Shown here piece by piece: positions 1 through 7,190 of a stretch of 64,000 nt of DNA. The notes under the pieces were generated by a model, which was given only the letters and a program-made list of their open reading frames with translations, made no database searches and was not told the origin of the DNA. The DNA lies in the NCBI GenBank assembly GCA_025464025.1, contig JAODBP010000160.1, positions 19,354 to 83,353 on the forward strand. The letters run 5' to 3'. A program made the translations under genes and the position numbers. This stretch comes from Actinomycetes bacterium (GTDB lineage Bacteria; Actinomycetota; Acidimicrobiia; Acidimicrobiales; CADCSY01). Position 1 is the stretch's first letter; the number at the start of each line of letters is the position of its first letter.

Positions 1-1
1 G

Positions 2-292
2 GTCACGGGTGGCTCGTACCCGGCGCTCATCTGGCAGGCGTTCATGGGTCCGGCCCACGCCGGCCTGCCGATCCTGGACTGGGACAAGCCCGCGTTCGAG
101 GGCAAGGGCGTGGCGCTCAAGGTGCCGGGCGAGAAGCCGACGAAGCGGCGCCTGCGCCGGCCCACCACGACGGTGCCGGGAACGCCCTCGACCACGCCGA
201 CGGAGACCACGCCGACGACCGCAGCACCGCCGCCCACGACGCCGCCGGCCACGGAGGTGCCGTCGAGCGGCCAGACTGAGGGCGGTGCCTGA
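2..292 (+). CDS. penicillin-binding protein, C-terminal fragment (5' end outside window)
   Basis: Reading from base 2 gives a protein tail that begins with Val-Thr-Gly-Gly-Ser-Tyr-Pro and continues with a Pro-Ala-Leu-Ile-Trp-Gln-Ala-Phe-Met block. This is the usual end of the transpeptidase domain of class A (PBP1-like) penicillin-binding proteins. About 50 residues of Thr/Pro-rich low-complexity tail follow, as is common in actinobacterial PBPs with extracytoplasmic C-termini. The full protein would crosslink peptidoglycan outside the membrane. Only about 96 residues are visible and no catalytic Ser motif is in view, so class A rather than class B is an inference. Its stop overlaps the next gene by 8 nt, suggesting cotranscription. 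Confidence 0.75.
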   Translation, partial: VTGGSYPALIWQAFMGPAHAGLPILDWDKPAFEGKGVALKVPGEKPTKRRLRRPTTTVPGTPSTTPTETTPTTAAPPPTTPPATEVPSSGQTEGGA

Positions 293-1001
293 CCCGCTCG
301 CCCTGCTCCTCGACGTCCAAGCCCACGATCTCGCCGCCGACCAGGTGCGGCACCGTCGGGCGTCGCTCCCCGAACGTGCCGCCAAGGCCGAGCAGGACGC
401 CACCGTCGCCCGGCTCGACGCCGAGCTGGCTGACCTCGGCAGCCGCCTGGCCGAGGTCCAGCGGTCGCAGAAGCGGCTGGAGGACGAGGTCGCCACCGTC
501 GACGCCAAGGCCCACGCCGAGAACGCCAAGCTCTACTCCGGCACGGTCACCTCGCCCCGCGAGCTGCAGGCCATGCAGGAGGAGATCGACGCCCTCGGGC
601 GCCGCCAGCGCGAGCTGGAGGACGAGGTCCTCGTGCTCATGGAGACGGCCGAGCCCCTGAGCGACGAGGTCGACCGGCTGGAGGTGGCGCGGGACGCGGC
701 CCGGGTCGAGTCCGACCGGCTGGCCGCCGCCATCGCCGACGCCGAGGGCGTGCTCGACGGCGAGCTGGCCAAGGTCGAGGCCGAGCGGGCCGGCGTGGCG
801 GCCGGGGTGGGCGACGACCTGCTCGCCACCTACGAGAAGCTGCGGACCCAGCTCGACGGCGTGGCCGTGGCCCAGCTCGTGGGCACGCAGTGCACCGGGT
901 GCCACCTGAGCCTGCCGGCCACCGAGGTGGCCGCCGTGCGCAAGGCCACGCCGGGCGCCGTCGTCTACCACGAGGAGTGCGGGCGCATCCTCGTGCCCTG
1001 A
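285..1001 (+). CDS. coiled-coil protein with C-terminal zinc ribbon (DUF164/zf-RING_7 type)
   Basis: The product is 238 aa from a GTG start that overlaps the end of the PBP gene. Residues about 10-170 are rich in Glu, Arg, Leu and Ala with heptad character, predicting a long antiparallel coiled coil. The C-terminus carries Cys-x2-Cys (Cys-Thr-Gly-Cys) and then His-x2-Cys-Gly-Arg-Ile-Leu, the zinc-ribbon layout of the family formerly called DUF164. The second knuckle normally reads Cys-x2-Cys, so the first ligand of that pair appears to be His here. The molecular role of the family is poorly defined; nucleic-acid binding is often suggested. Upstream in-frame sequence exists, but it lies inside the PBP gene. 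Confidence 0.85.
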   Translation: MPDPLALLLDVQAHDLAADQVRHRRASLPERAAKAEQDATVARLDAELADLGSRLAEVQRSQKRLEDEVATVDAKAHAENAKLYSGTVTSPRELQAMQEEIDALGRRQRELEDEVLVLMETAEPLSDEVDRLEVARDAARVESDRLAAAIADAEGVLDGELAKVEAERAGVAAGVGDDLLATYEKLRTQLDGVAVAQLVGTQCTGCHLSLPATEVAAVRKATPGAVVYHEECGRILVP

Positions 1002-1007
1002 CCACCC

Positions 1008-1493
1008 ATGCTCCTGTGGTTCGCCGGAATGGCGTTCGTCTGCGTGTGGGCCGTCTTCAAGGACCCGGCCATCGACCACCGCCTCGTGGTCGTCGGCGCC
1101 CTGCTGCCCGACGGGATCGACGTGTGGAGCGGCGGTCGGTGGGTCGCCCACACCGTGCTCTTCAGCATCGTGCTGCTGACCGTCGTGATGCTCGCCACCC
1201 GTGGGCGTCGCATCCTCCGGCGCCAGTTGCTCGCCCTGCCCATCGGCACGTTCCTCCACCTGGTGCTCGACGGGATGTGGGCCGACAAGCAGGTGTTCTG
1301 GTGGCCGGTCTACGGCTCGTCGTTCGGCGACCGGGCGCTGCCGTCGATCTCGCGGGGATGGTTCGACCTCCCGCTCGAGCTGCTCGGCCTGGTGGCCCTG
1401 GTGTGGGCTTGGCGCCGCTTCCGGTTGGCCGAGCCCGAGCGGCGGGCCTACTTCCTGCGCACCGGGCGCCTCGGCCGCGACCTGGTGCCGTGA
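1008..1493 (+). CDS. multipass membrane protein, YdjM/DUF457-like (putative metal-dependent hydrolase)
   Basis: The product is 161 aa starting at ATG, 6 nt after the zinc-ribbon gene. It has about four hydrophobic segments and polar pockets carrying conserved-looking His/Asp residues: Asp-His-Arg near residue 24, Pro-Asp-Gly near 35, Ala-His-Thr near 47, and Phe-Leu-His-Leu-Val-Leu-Asp near 83. This His/Asp pattern on membrane helices recalls the YdjM/DUF457 group of inner-membrane proteins annotated as metal-dependent hydrolases; no substrate is known. The next gene begins 1 nt after its stop, so it sits in a tight operon with a histidine phosphatase. Confidence 0.7.
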   Translation: MLLWFAGMAFVCVWAVFKDPAIDHRLVVVGALLPDGIDVWSGGRWVAHTVLFSIVLLTVVMLATRGRRILRRQLLALPIGTFLHLVLDGMWADKQVFWWPVYGSSFGDRALPSISRGWFDLPLELLGLVALVWAWRRFRLAEPERRAYFLRTGRLGRDLVP

Positions 1494-1494
1494 C

Positions 1495-2070
1495 GTGCTG
1501 ATCATCGTCCGCCACGGGCGGACCGCGGCCAACGCCTCGGGGTTGCTGCTGGGTCGGGCCGATCCCGAGCTCGACGAGCTGGGCCGGCGCCAGGCGGCGG
1601 CGATCGCCGCCGTGCTGCCACCGATCGACCGGGTCGTGGCCAGCCCGCTGCGCCGGGCCCAGGAGACCGCCGCCGCCCTCGGCCGGCCGGTCGAGACCGA
1701 CGATCGGTGGATCGAGCTCGACTACGGCGACTGGGACGGGCGGCCCATCGGCGACGTGCCGGCCGAGGCGTGGGCCGCCTGGCGGGCCGACATCGACTTC
1801 TGCCCGCCTGGTGGTGAGTGCCTCAGCGACCTGGGCCGCCGGGTGCGGTCGGCGTGCGACGACCTGCTCGAGGAGGCGACCCACGGGAACGTCGTCGTCG
1901 TCACCCACGTGTCGCCGGTGAAGGCATCCGTGGCCTGGGCCCTCGGCGTGGGCGACGAGGTCACCTGGCGCCTGTACGTGGCGCCGGCGTCGATCAGCCG
2001 GGTCGAGGTGCGCGAGGCTCGCATCGTGCTCACGTCGTTCGACGAGGTCGGCCACCTCCCGCAGCCGTGA
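1495..2070 (+). CDS. histidine phosphatase family protein (phosphoglycerate mutase-like)
   Basis: The product is 191 aa from a GTG start one base after the previous stop. It opens directly with the family signature: Val-Arg-His-Gly-Arg-Thr at residues about 5-10, which includes the phospho-accepting His. Other expected parts are the second Arg region (Ser-Pro-Leu-Arg-Arg-Ala), the acidic Glu-Leu-Asp-Tyr-Gly proton-donor region, and the second catalytic His in Val-Thr-His-Val-Ser. Length and motif order match small broad-specificity phosphatases related to CobC/GpmB. No cobalamin genes lie nearby, so the substrate is unknown. It is cytoplasmic and probably cotranscribed with the upstream membrane protein and the MFS gene. 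Confidence 0.9.
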   Translation: MLIIVRHGRTAANASGLLLGRADPELDELGRRQAAAIAAVLPPIDRVVASPLRRAQETAAALGRPVETDDRWIELDYGDWDGRPIGDVPAEAWAAWRADIDFCPPGGECLSDLGRRVRSACDDLLEEATHGNVVVVTHVSPVKASVAWALGVGDEVTWRLYVAPASISRVEVREARIVLTSFDEVGHLPQP

Positions 2071-2080
2071 CCCTGCCGTC

Positions 2081-3517
2081 ATGAGCGCGGCGTGGGGGAC
2101 GCCCGTGGCCCGGCGAGCCCTGGCGGCCGCCGTGCTCGGCTCCGGTGTCGCCTTCCTCGACGGGACGATCGTCAACGTCGCGATCCCTGCGATCGGGCGC
2201 GACCTCCACGCCAGCCTGGCCGGGCTCCAGTGGGTGCTCGACGCCTACCTCGTCACCCTGACCGCCCTGCTCCTCCTCGGCGGCGCGCTCGGGGACCGGT
2301 ACGGCCGGAAGCGGGTGTTCCTCCTCGGGATCTACGTCTTCGCCGCCGCCTCCGTGGCGTGCGGGCTGGCGCCGAACATCGAGCTGTTCGTCGCCGCCCG
2401 GGCCGTCCAGGGGGCCGGCGGCGCCCTCCTCGTGCCCGGCAGCCTCGCCCTCTTGACGGCCACGCTCCGACCGAGCGATCGGCCGCGCGCCGTGGGGGCG
2501 TGGTCCGGGCTGACCGGCGTGGCCAGCGCCATCGGTCCGCTGCTGGGCGGCTGGCTCGTCGACGCCGCGTCGTGGCGGTTCGCGTTCCTTCTGAACCTGC
2601 CGCTCACCGTCGCCGTCGTGGTCGTCGCCCGCGGGATCCCCGAGAGCGTCGACGAGGACGCGCCGAACCACATCGACGCGCCGGGCGCCATCGCCGCCGC
2701 CGGCGGCCTGGTCCTGCTCACCGCCGGGCTCATCGGTGCCGGCGACGGGTGGTCGGCGCTGACCATCGGGGCGTGCGTGGCGGGTGCGCTGGCCCTCGCC
2801 GGGTTCGTGGTGCTCGAGCGGCGGAGCCCGGACCCGATGCTGCCCCTCGGCCTGTTCGGCTCGGCCCAGTTCACCGGGGCCAACCTGGTGACGCTCGCCG
2901 TCTACGCCGGGCTGGGCGCGGCGTTCTTCCTCGTGGTGGTCAACCTCCAGGTCAGCCTCGGCTACTCGGCGCTCGAGGCGGGCATCGCCATGTTGCCGGT
3001 GACGCTGCTGATGCTGGCCCTCTCGTCCCGGGCCGGCGCCCTGGCCCAGCGCATCGGCCCCCGCCTCCCGATGACCGTCGGGCCGCTGCTCGTGGCGGCC
3101 GGGCTGCTGTGGCTGGGCCAGGTCGGCGCCGGCGATGGGTACGTCTCGGCCGTGCTCCCCGCCGTGCTCGTGTTCGGGCTCGGGCTGGCCACCACCGTGG
3201 CCCCGCTGACCGCCGCCGTGCTCGGTGCCGTCGACGAGCACCACCTCGGCGTCGGCTCGGCCGTGAACAACGCGGTGGCCCGGCTGGCCGGGCTGCTGGC
3301 CGTCGCCGTGCTGCCCTCGATCGCCGGCGTCGAGCTCGATGCCGGCGGGCGCGACGGGCTGCCCGGGTACCGCACCGCCCTGGCGATCAGCGCCGCCCTG
3401 TGCGTCGTCGGCGCGGCCATCGCGGCGGCGACCATCCGGCAGGCTCGGCTCACCGAGCCGACCGTGCAGGCCAGCGTGCTCCAGCCCTGCCACGAACCGT
3501 GCCGGGTGACCTCGTGA
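2081..3517 (+). CDS. MFS efflux transporter, DHA2 (EmrB/QacA-like) family
   Basis: The 478-aa product is almost wholly hydrophobic, with spacing consistent with 14 transmembrane helices. Loop 2-3 carries the MFS motif A (Gly-Ala-Leu-Gly-Asp-Arg-Tyr-Gly-Arg-Lys-Arg). TM1 contains Phe-Leu-Asp-Gly-Thr-Ile-Val-Asn-Val-Ala, typical of the DHA2 drug:proton antiporters. TM5 has the Gly-Pro-Leu-Leu-Gly-Gly motif C of antiporters. It is expected to export a small amphipathic molecule using proton motive force. It starts at ATG 10 nt after the phosphatase gene. A second DHA2 pump lies at 14272-15891, but that one is paired with a TetR regulator and this one is not. Confidence 0.9.
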   Translation: MSAAWGTPVARRALAAAVLGSGVAFLDGTIVNVAIPAIGRDLHASLAGLQWVLDAYLVTLTALLLLGGALGDRYGRKRVFLLGIYVFAAASVACGLAPNIELFVAARAVQGAGGALLVPGSLALLTATLRPSDRPRAVGAWSGLTGVASAIGPLLGGWLVDAASWRFAFLLNLPLTVAVVVVARGIPESVDEDAPNHIDAPGAIAAAGGLVLLTAGLIGAGDGWSALTIGACVAGALALAGFVVLERRSPDPMLPLGLFGSAQFTGANLVTLAVYAGLGAAFFLVVVNLQVSLGYSALEAGIAMLPVTLLMLALSSRAGALAQRIGPRLPMTVGPLLVAAGLLWLGQVGAGDGYVSAVLPAVLVFGLGLATTVAPLTAAVLGAVDEHHLGVGSAVNNAVARLAGLLAVAVLPSIAGVELDAGGRDGLPGYRTALAISAALCVVGAAIAAATIRQARLTEPTVQASVLQPCHEPCRVTS

Positions 3518-3571
3518 AACCGACGTGTGGTGGCGTCGCCCCGGCCCTACCGTGCCCCGCCGTGGTGTCCG

Positions 3572-4585
3572 TTGTCCTTCCCTGAGCTCGAGCCCCTCGG
3601 CTGGGGCGACCGCTGGGTCGCGCTGCTCGCGGCCGCCTCCCATCCCGACGCCGTGCCCGGGCGCGTCGTCCGCCACGACGGGTCCAAGGTGCTCGTCGCC
3701 TTCCCGAAGCAACGGTCGATCCCGATGGCGCCGGGCATCGAGCCGCCGGTCGTCGGCGACTGGGTCGGCACCGTCGACGACATGGTCGTCGACGTGCTGC
3801 CCCGGCACTCGTTGCTCCGCCGGCGTGACGCGATCGTCGACGGCGAGCAGGCCCTCGCCGCCAACGTCGACGTCGTGTTCATCGTGTGCGGCCTCGATCG
3901 GCCCGTGCGGGGCGGGCGCCTCCAGCGGGTCGCCGCCCTGGCGTGGGACGCCGGCGCCACCCCGGTCGTGATCCTGACCAAGTCCGACCTCGGTGACCAC
4001 GTCGAGGGCGCCGTCGCCGACGTGCGCGACGACCTCCACGAGGTGGACGTGCTCGTCGTCAGCGTCGTCGACGGCAGCGGGCTCGAAGACGTCCGCGCCG
4101 CGGCCCGCGACCGCACGGTCGTGCTGCTCGGCGAGTCGGGAGCCGGGAAGTCGACCCTCGTCAACGCCCTGGTCGACGCCGACGTGGCCGCCACCGGCGC
4201 CGTGCGGGAGGGTGACTCGAAGGGGCGCCACACGACCACGACCCGCCAGCTCCACCCGCTGCCCGGGGGCGGCGTGCTGCTCGACTCGCCCGGCATCCGG
4301 GCCGTCGGGCTGTGGGTCGACCCCGAGGCCGTCGACGCCGTGTTCCCCGACATCGAGGCCCTGGCCGAGGGCTGCCGGTTCCGGGACTGCGCCCACGGTG
4401 AGGAGCCGGGCTGCGCGGTCATCGCCGCGATCGGCTCCGAGGAGCTGCCCCGCGAGCGGTACGAGGCGTGGCGGTCGCTCCGGCGGGAGGCCGAGGCCGC
4501 GGCCGAGTCGGCCCAGGACCGCCACCGCAAGAACAAGCAGTTCGGCCGGATCTCCCGCGAGGCGCAGCGGATGAAGAAGCGCTGA
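3572..4585 (+). CDS. rsgA: RsgA, 30S-assembly GTPase
   Basis: The product is 337 aa from the proposed TTG start. RsgA is a circularly permuted GTPase that helps mature the decoding centre of the 30S subunit. Domains run as an N-terminal OB fold (about 15-80), a G domain in the order G4 (Thr-Lys-Ser-Asp, near 136), G1 P-loop (Gly-Glu-Ser-Gly-Ala-Gly-Lys-Ser-Thr, near 187) and G3 (Asp-Ser-Pro-Gly), and a zinc knuckle with Cys-x5-Cys-x-His-x5-Cys near 268. The C-terminus is basic, as expected for rRNA contact. A GTG 45 nt upstream is also open. I prefer the TTG because a TACCGT hexamer suitable as a -10 lies between them and homology begins at Leu-Gly-Trp just after it. Confidence 0.95.
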   Translation: MSFPELEPLGWGDRWVALLAAASHPDAVPGRVVRHDGSKVLVAFPKQRSIPMAPGIEPPVVGDWVGTVDDMVVDVLPRHSLLRRRDAIVDGEQALAANVDVVFIVCGLDRPVRGGRLQRVAALAWDAGATPVVILTKSDLGDHVEGAVADVRDDLHEVDVLVVSVVDGSGLEDVRAAARDRTVVLLGESGAGKSTLVNALVDADVAATGAVREGDSKGRHTTTTRQLHPLPGGGVLLDSPGIRAVGLWVDPEAVDAVFPDIEALAEGCRFRDCAHGEEPGCAVIAAIGSEELPRERYEAWRSLRREAEAAAESAQDRHRKNKQFGRISREAQRMKKR

Positions 4586-4596
4586 CCCCTGGTCGC

Positions 4597-4617
4597 CCGA
4601 CCGCCCCTCGGGGTCGG
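4597..4617 (+). terminator. short GC-rich inverted repeat after rsgA
   Basis: CCGACC is followed 9 nt later by GGTCGG, 11 nt after the rsgA stop. The hairpin has no T-tract, so it would be a weak intrinsic terminator of the kind seen in high-GC genomes. Confidence 0.3.
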
Positions 4618-4633
4618 CTCGGGGTCATCCCCG

Positions 4634-4789
4634 ATGGTGGAGGAGGCCCCCGGCCGGGATGATCAGCAGGTGCCCCTCGCCATCGTCGCCCTGGTGCTCC
4701 TGGTCGTGCTCCTGCTCGACCAAGAGGTGACTACGCCGGAAATGGCCCGGACGGGGCATGGTGGGAGAAACGGACAAAGTGGACGATGA
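4634..4789 (+). CDS. possible small single-pass membrane protein (51 aa)
   Basis: This short frame starts at ATG after the rsgA hairpin. It encodes an acidic N-terminus (about 12 residues), one strongly hydrophobic helix rich in Leu and Val (about residues 13-28), and a polar basic tail. Its stop codon overlaps the ATG of a second small membrane-protein frame by 4 nt (ATGA at 4786-4789), the arrangement used elsewhere in this window for translational coupling. I recognise no family. Hydrophobic frames arise easily in GC-rich DNA, so the coupling is the main support. Confidence 0.4.
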   Translation: MVEEAPGRDDQQVPLAIVALVLLVVLLLDQEVTTPEMARTGHGGRNGQSGR

Positions 4790-4899
4790 GCGACGTGCAC
4801 GCGCTCCTCCTTGCCCTCGCCGTCTGGACCGCCGCCTCGCTACCGGCTGGTGTCCTCGTGGGCCGGCTGCTCGCCGTCCGCAGCGCCGACCTGGGCTGA
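4786..4899 (+). CDS. possible small single-pass membrane protein (37 aa), coupled to the preceding frame
   Basis: The 37-aa product is mostly one transmembrane helix (residues about 5-29) followed by a short basic end. Its ATG overlaps the stop of the 51-aa frame by 4 nt. The last 60 nt run antisense to the 3' end of lgt, so the two genes would overlap tail to tail. No family is recognised. Confidence 0.4.
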   Translation: MSDVHALLLALAVWTAASLPAGVLVGRLLAVRSADLG

Positions 4900-5691
4900 G
4901 GGCTCGCCCCTCGGGGCCGACTTCCGCAGCACCAGGAACGCGCTGGCGGCGAGGAACACGACGATGCTCGTCCAGTCGTTCAGTCGCAGGCCGAGCACGT
5001 GGTGGGCGTCGTCGATGCGCAGCGCCTCGATCCAGAACCGCCCCACCGTGTAGCCGGCGACGTAGAGGGCGAAGAGCCGGCCGCGCGTGAGGTTCCACCG
5101 GCGGTCGGCCCACAGCACGAGCGCCACGACGAGCAGGTTCCAGAGCGACTCGTACAGGAACGTCGGGTGGAACGTGGCCTGGTCGAGGTAGCCGTCGGGC
5201 CGGTGCGACGGGTCGATCTCCAACGCCCACGGCAGCGTGCTGGGCTTGCCGAACAGCTCCTGGTTGAACCAGTTGCCGAGGCGGCCGATCGCCTGGGCCA
5301 GCGGGATGGCCGGGGCCACGGCGTCGAGCATGGCGGTGGCGTCACACCCGCGGCGCCGGGCCACGATCCACCCGACGAGGGCGCCGAGGGCGATGCCGCC
5401 CCAGATCCCGAGCCCGCCCTCCCAGATGGCGAAGGCGTGGAGCCACCGGCCCTGGAAGCGCTGGTAGTCGGTCATCACGTGGTAGATCCGGGCCCCGACG
5501 AGGCCGGCGGGGACGCCCCACGTGGCGACCGCCGTCATGTCCTCGGCCCGGCCGCCCTTGGCGACCCAGCGGTCGCTGGCCACCTTGACGGCGGCGACGA
5601 CGCCGAGGGCGATCATCAGCCCGTAGGCGCGGAGCTGGAGGGGGCCGATGTGGAGGGCGCCGCTCGAGGGGCTCGGGAGGTAGGCCAGCAT
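4840..5691 (-). CDS. lgt: prolipoprotein diacylglyceryl transferase (Lgt)
   Basis: The product is 283 aa. Lgt transfers diacylglycerol from phosphatidylglycerol to the lipobox cysteine of exported prolipoproteins in the cytoplasmic membrane. The protein shows about seven hydrophobic segments, a conserved His-rich Tyr-His-Val-Met region, and the family signature Gly-Arg-Leu-Gly-Asn-Trp-Phe-Asn-Gln-Glu near residues 142-151. The C-terminal 35 residues are a polar tail. The start is the ATG at 5689-5691, preceded by a GGAG-containing Shine-Dalgarno. It is transcribed divergently from the gene at 5732 with only 40 nt between them. Several lipoproteins in the window (6504, 8372, 42822) are plausible substrates. 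Confidence 0.95.
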   Translation of the reverse strand: MLAYLPSPSSGALHIGPLQLRAYGLMIALGVVAAVKVASDRWVAKGGRAEDMTAVATWGVPAGLVGARIYHVMTDYQRFQGRWLHAFAIWEGGLGIWGGIALGALVGWIVARRRGCDATAMLDAVAPAIPLAQAIGRLGNWFNQELFGKPSTLPWALEIDPSHRPDGYLDQATFHPTFLYESLWNLLVVALVLWADRRWNLTRGRLFALYVAGYTVGRFWIEALRIDDAHHVLGLRLNDWTSIVVFLAASAFLVLRKSAPRGEPSAQVGAADGEQPAHEDTSR

Positions 5692-5719
5692 CGGGCTCCA
5701 TCCTCGCAGGTGTGCCCGG

Positions 5720-5725
5720 TACGGT
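5720..5725 (+). promoter_or_regulatory. -10 hexamer TACGGT, leaderless start at 5732
   Basis: TACGGT ends 6 nt before the GTG start of the downstream gene, which would place transcription initiation at or next to the start codon. Confidence 0.5.
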
Positions 5726-5731
5726 CCGGTC

Positions 5732-6361
5732 GTGGGCGATCTCGCAGATGTCGCGTCCCTTGCCACCGCCGCCGGCACGCTCATCCTGGCCGCCGCCACG
5801 TTCTCGTCGGTGCGGTCGGCGAACCGGGCGGCCAAGGCGGCCGAACGCTCGCTGCTGGCCGGCATCCGGCCCGTCCTCGCCTCGACCCGGTTCCAGGATC
5901 CCGAACAGAAGATCGGCTGGCAGGACGAGCACTGGACCCGCGTCCAGGGCGGCTACGCCGCGGTCGAGCCGACCGACGAGGTGATCTACCTCTCGATGGG
6001 CGTGCGCAACGTCGGCACCGGCATGGCGGTGCTCCACGGCTGGCACCCGTACCCGGACCGCGACCCCGAGCGATCTCGTCCCGACCCGGCCGACTTCCGG
6101 CGCCTCACGCGCGACCTCTACGTCCCCGGCGGCGACACCGGCTTCTGGCAGGGCGCGCTCCGCGACCGGGAGGACCCCCTGTTCGCGGCGATGGCCGAGG
6201 CCATCGCCGAGCGCCGGCGGTTCGAGATCGACCTGCTCTACGGCGACCACGAGGGCGGGCAGCGGGTGATCACACGGTTCGGGGTCGTGCCGGCCGGCGA
6301 CGACGCGTGGCTGCCCTCGGTGTCCCGCCACTGGAACATCGACCGGGACGACCCCCGCTAG
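5732..6361 (+). CDS. hypothetical protein with N-terminal membrane anchor
   Basis: The product is 209 aa. Residues about 5-24 form a moderately hydrophobic helix (Val-Ala-Ser-Leu-Ala-Thr-Ala-Ala-Gly-Thr-Leu-Ile-Leu), followed by a short Arg/Ala-rich helix. The remaining 170 residues are soluble, with beta-rich character and many Trp, Asp and Arg residues. No enzymatic motif is evident. This architecture is common in actinobacterial proteins of unknown function. The GTG start is favoured because a TACGGT -10 hexamer lies 6 nt upstream. The gene faces the ferritin-like operon and is separated from it by a strong inverted repeat. Confidence 0.8.
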   Translation: MGDLADVASLATAAGTLILAAATFSSVRSANRAAKAAERSLLAGIRPVLASTRFQDPEQKIGWQDEHWTRVQGGYAAVEPTDEVIYLSMGVRNVGTGMAVLHGWHPYPDRDPERSRPDPADFRRLTRDLYVPGGDTGFWQGALRDREDPLFAAMAEAIAERRRFEIDLLYGDHEGGQRVITRFGVVPAGDDAWLPSVSRHWNIDRDDPR

Positions 6362-6417
6362 CTGTCGATCCCAAGGACGCAACCAAGGGGCGACCGGGTG
6401 CCGCCGGCCCATTTGCC

Positions 6418-6466
6418 GTTCTCGGGCCCAAACGGAGCGGAATCCGCACGGTTTGGGCCCGAGAAC
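6418..6466. terminator. bidirectional terminator / cruciform between convergent genes
   Basis: GTTCTCGGGCCCAAAC (6418-6433) is perfectly repeated in inverse orientation at 6451-6466. The 17-nt loop contains a second small hairpin, GCGGA/TCCGC. The element lies in the 142-nt gap between two convergent genes, so it can terminate both transcripts. There is no T-tract. Confidence 0.7.
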
Positions 6467-6503
6467 CGGATTCGCCGGCCCGCCGAGACGTTCCCCGCGC
6501 GCC

Positions 6504-7190
6504 CTAGCCCGAGTAGGCCTTGTCGCCTGTCTGGAACACGTCCGGCACGGGGTACTCGCCGAGGACGTAGTGGAGGATGGCCGCGTGCTCCTGGGCGGCG
6601 CACTGGAGCCCGCCGGCCAGGGTGATGGCCGCCTTGTCCTCGATCGTGGGGACGGCCTTGAAGTACGTGTCGGCCGCCGTCTGCTCGAGGAGCAGGGCGA
6701 GCCTGGCCGCGCCCACCACGTCGGTGACCTTGGCGAACTCGCCGTCGACGGTGGCCTTCAGGTCGGCCGGAGGCGTGGTGACCTCCTCGCCGCCGGCGCC
6801 GGTGATGACCTCGTTCCACTTGTCGAGAGCGGCCTGGTGCTGCGACATGGCCTTGCCCACGAACTCGCCCACGGCCGGCGGGATGGCGCCGAGCTTGCCG
6901 GCGGTGGCGGCGTCGAGCGCCGCCTTGTAGGTGCCGACGGCGAGGAGCTCGAGGCCGGCGGCCAGCTTCGCCGTGGCCACGTCGTCGCCACCACCGGAGT
7001 CGCTGCTGTCGGTGGAACCAGGCGATGCCGTGGTCGGGGTGCCCGAGCTGGCCGACTTGTCGTCGTCGCTGCCGCACGCCGCGGCCACGAGGGCGAGGGC
7101 GCCGACGCCGCCGCCGATGAGGAGCTTGCGCCGGCTGAAGCCGGCCGGGGTTGCGGGGGCCTCGATCTGAACGTCGCTGCTGTCGGTCAC
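6504..7190 (-). CDS. ferritin-like domain lipoprotein with twin-arginine signal
   Basis: The product is 228 aa. The N-terminus has Ser-Arg-Arg-Lys-Leu-Leu (Arg20-Arg21), a hydrophobic stretch and a lipobox Ala-Ala-Ala-Cys-Gly (Cys39), so it should leave by the Tat route and be lipidated. A Ser/Thr/Asp-rich linker (about 40-70) precedes a helical domain. That domain holds spaced Glu/His residues, including Glu-x2-Ala-x-Gly-Thr-Tyr near 81 and Gln-Glu-His-Ala-Ala near 205, which resemble the four-helix ferritin-like/DUF4439 fold. Iron or another redox metal may bind, but full ligand sets cannot be confirmed by eye. It is downstream of, and overlaps by 4 nt, a second ferritin-like gene. Confidence 0.8.
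   Translation of the reverse strand: MTDSSDVQIEAPATPAGFSRRKLLIGGGVGALALVAAACGSDDDKSASSGTPTTASPGSTDSSDSGGGDDVATAKLAAGLELLAVGTYKAALDAATAGKLGAIPPAVGEFVGKAMSQHQAALDKWNEVITGAGGEEVTTPPADLKATVDGEFAKVTDVVGAARLALLLEQTAADTYFKAVPTIEDKAAITLAGGLQCAAQEHAAILHYVLGEYPVPDVFQTGDKAYSG

Noticed and set aside
2030..4525. Long open frame of 831 codons on the minus strand
   Set aside because: It is antisense to the MFS pump and rsgA, rich in Gly/Arg/His/Asp without domain structure; a high-GC shadow.
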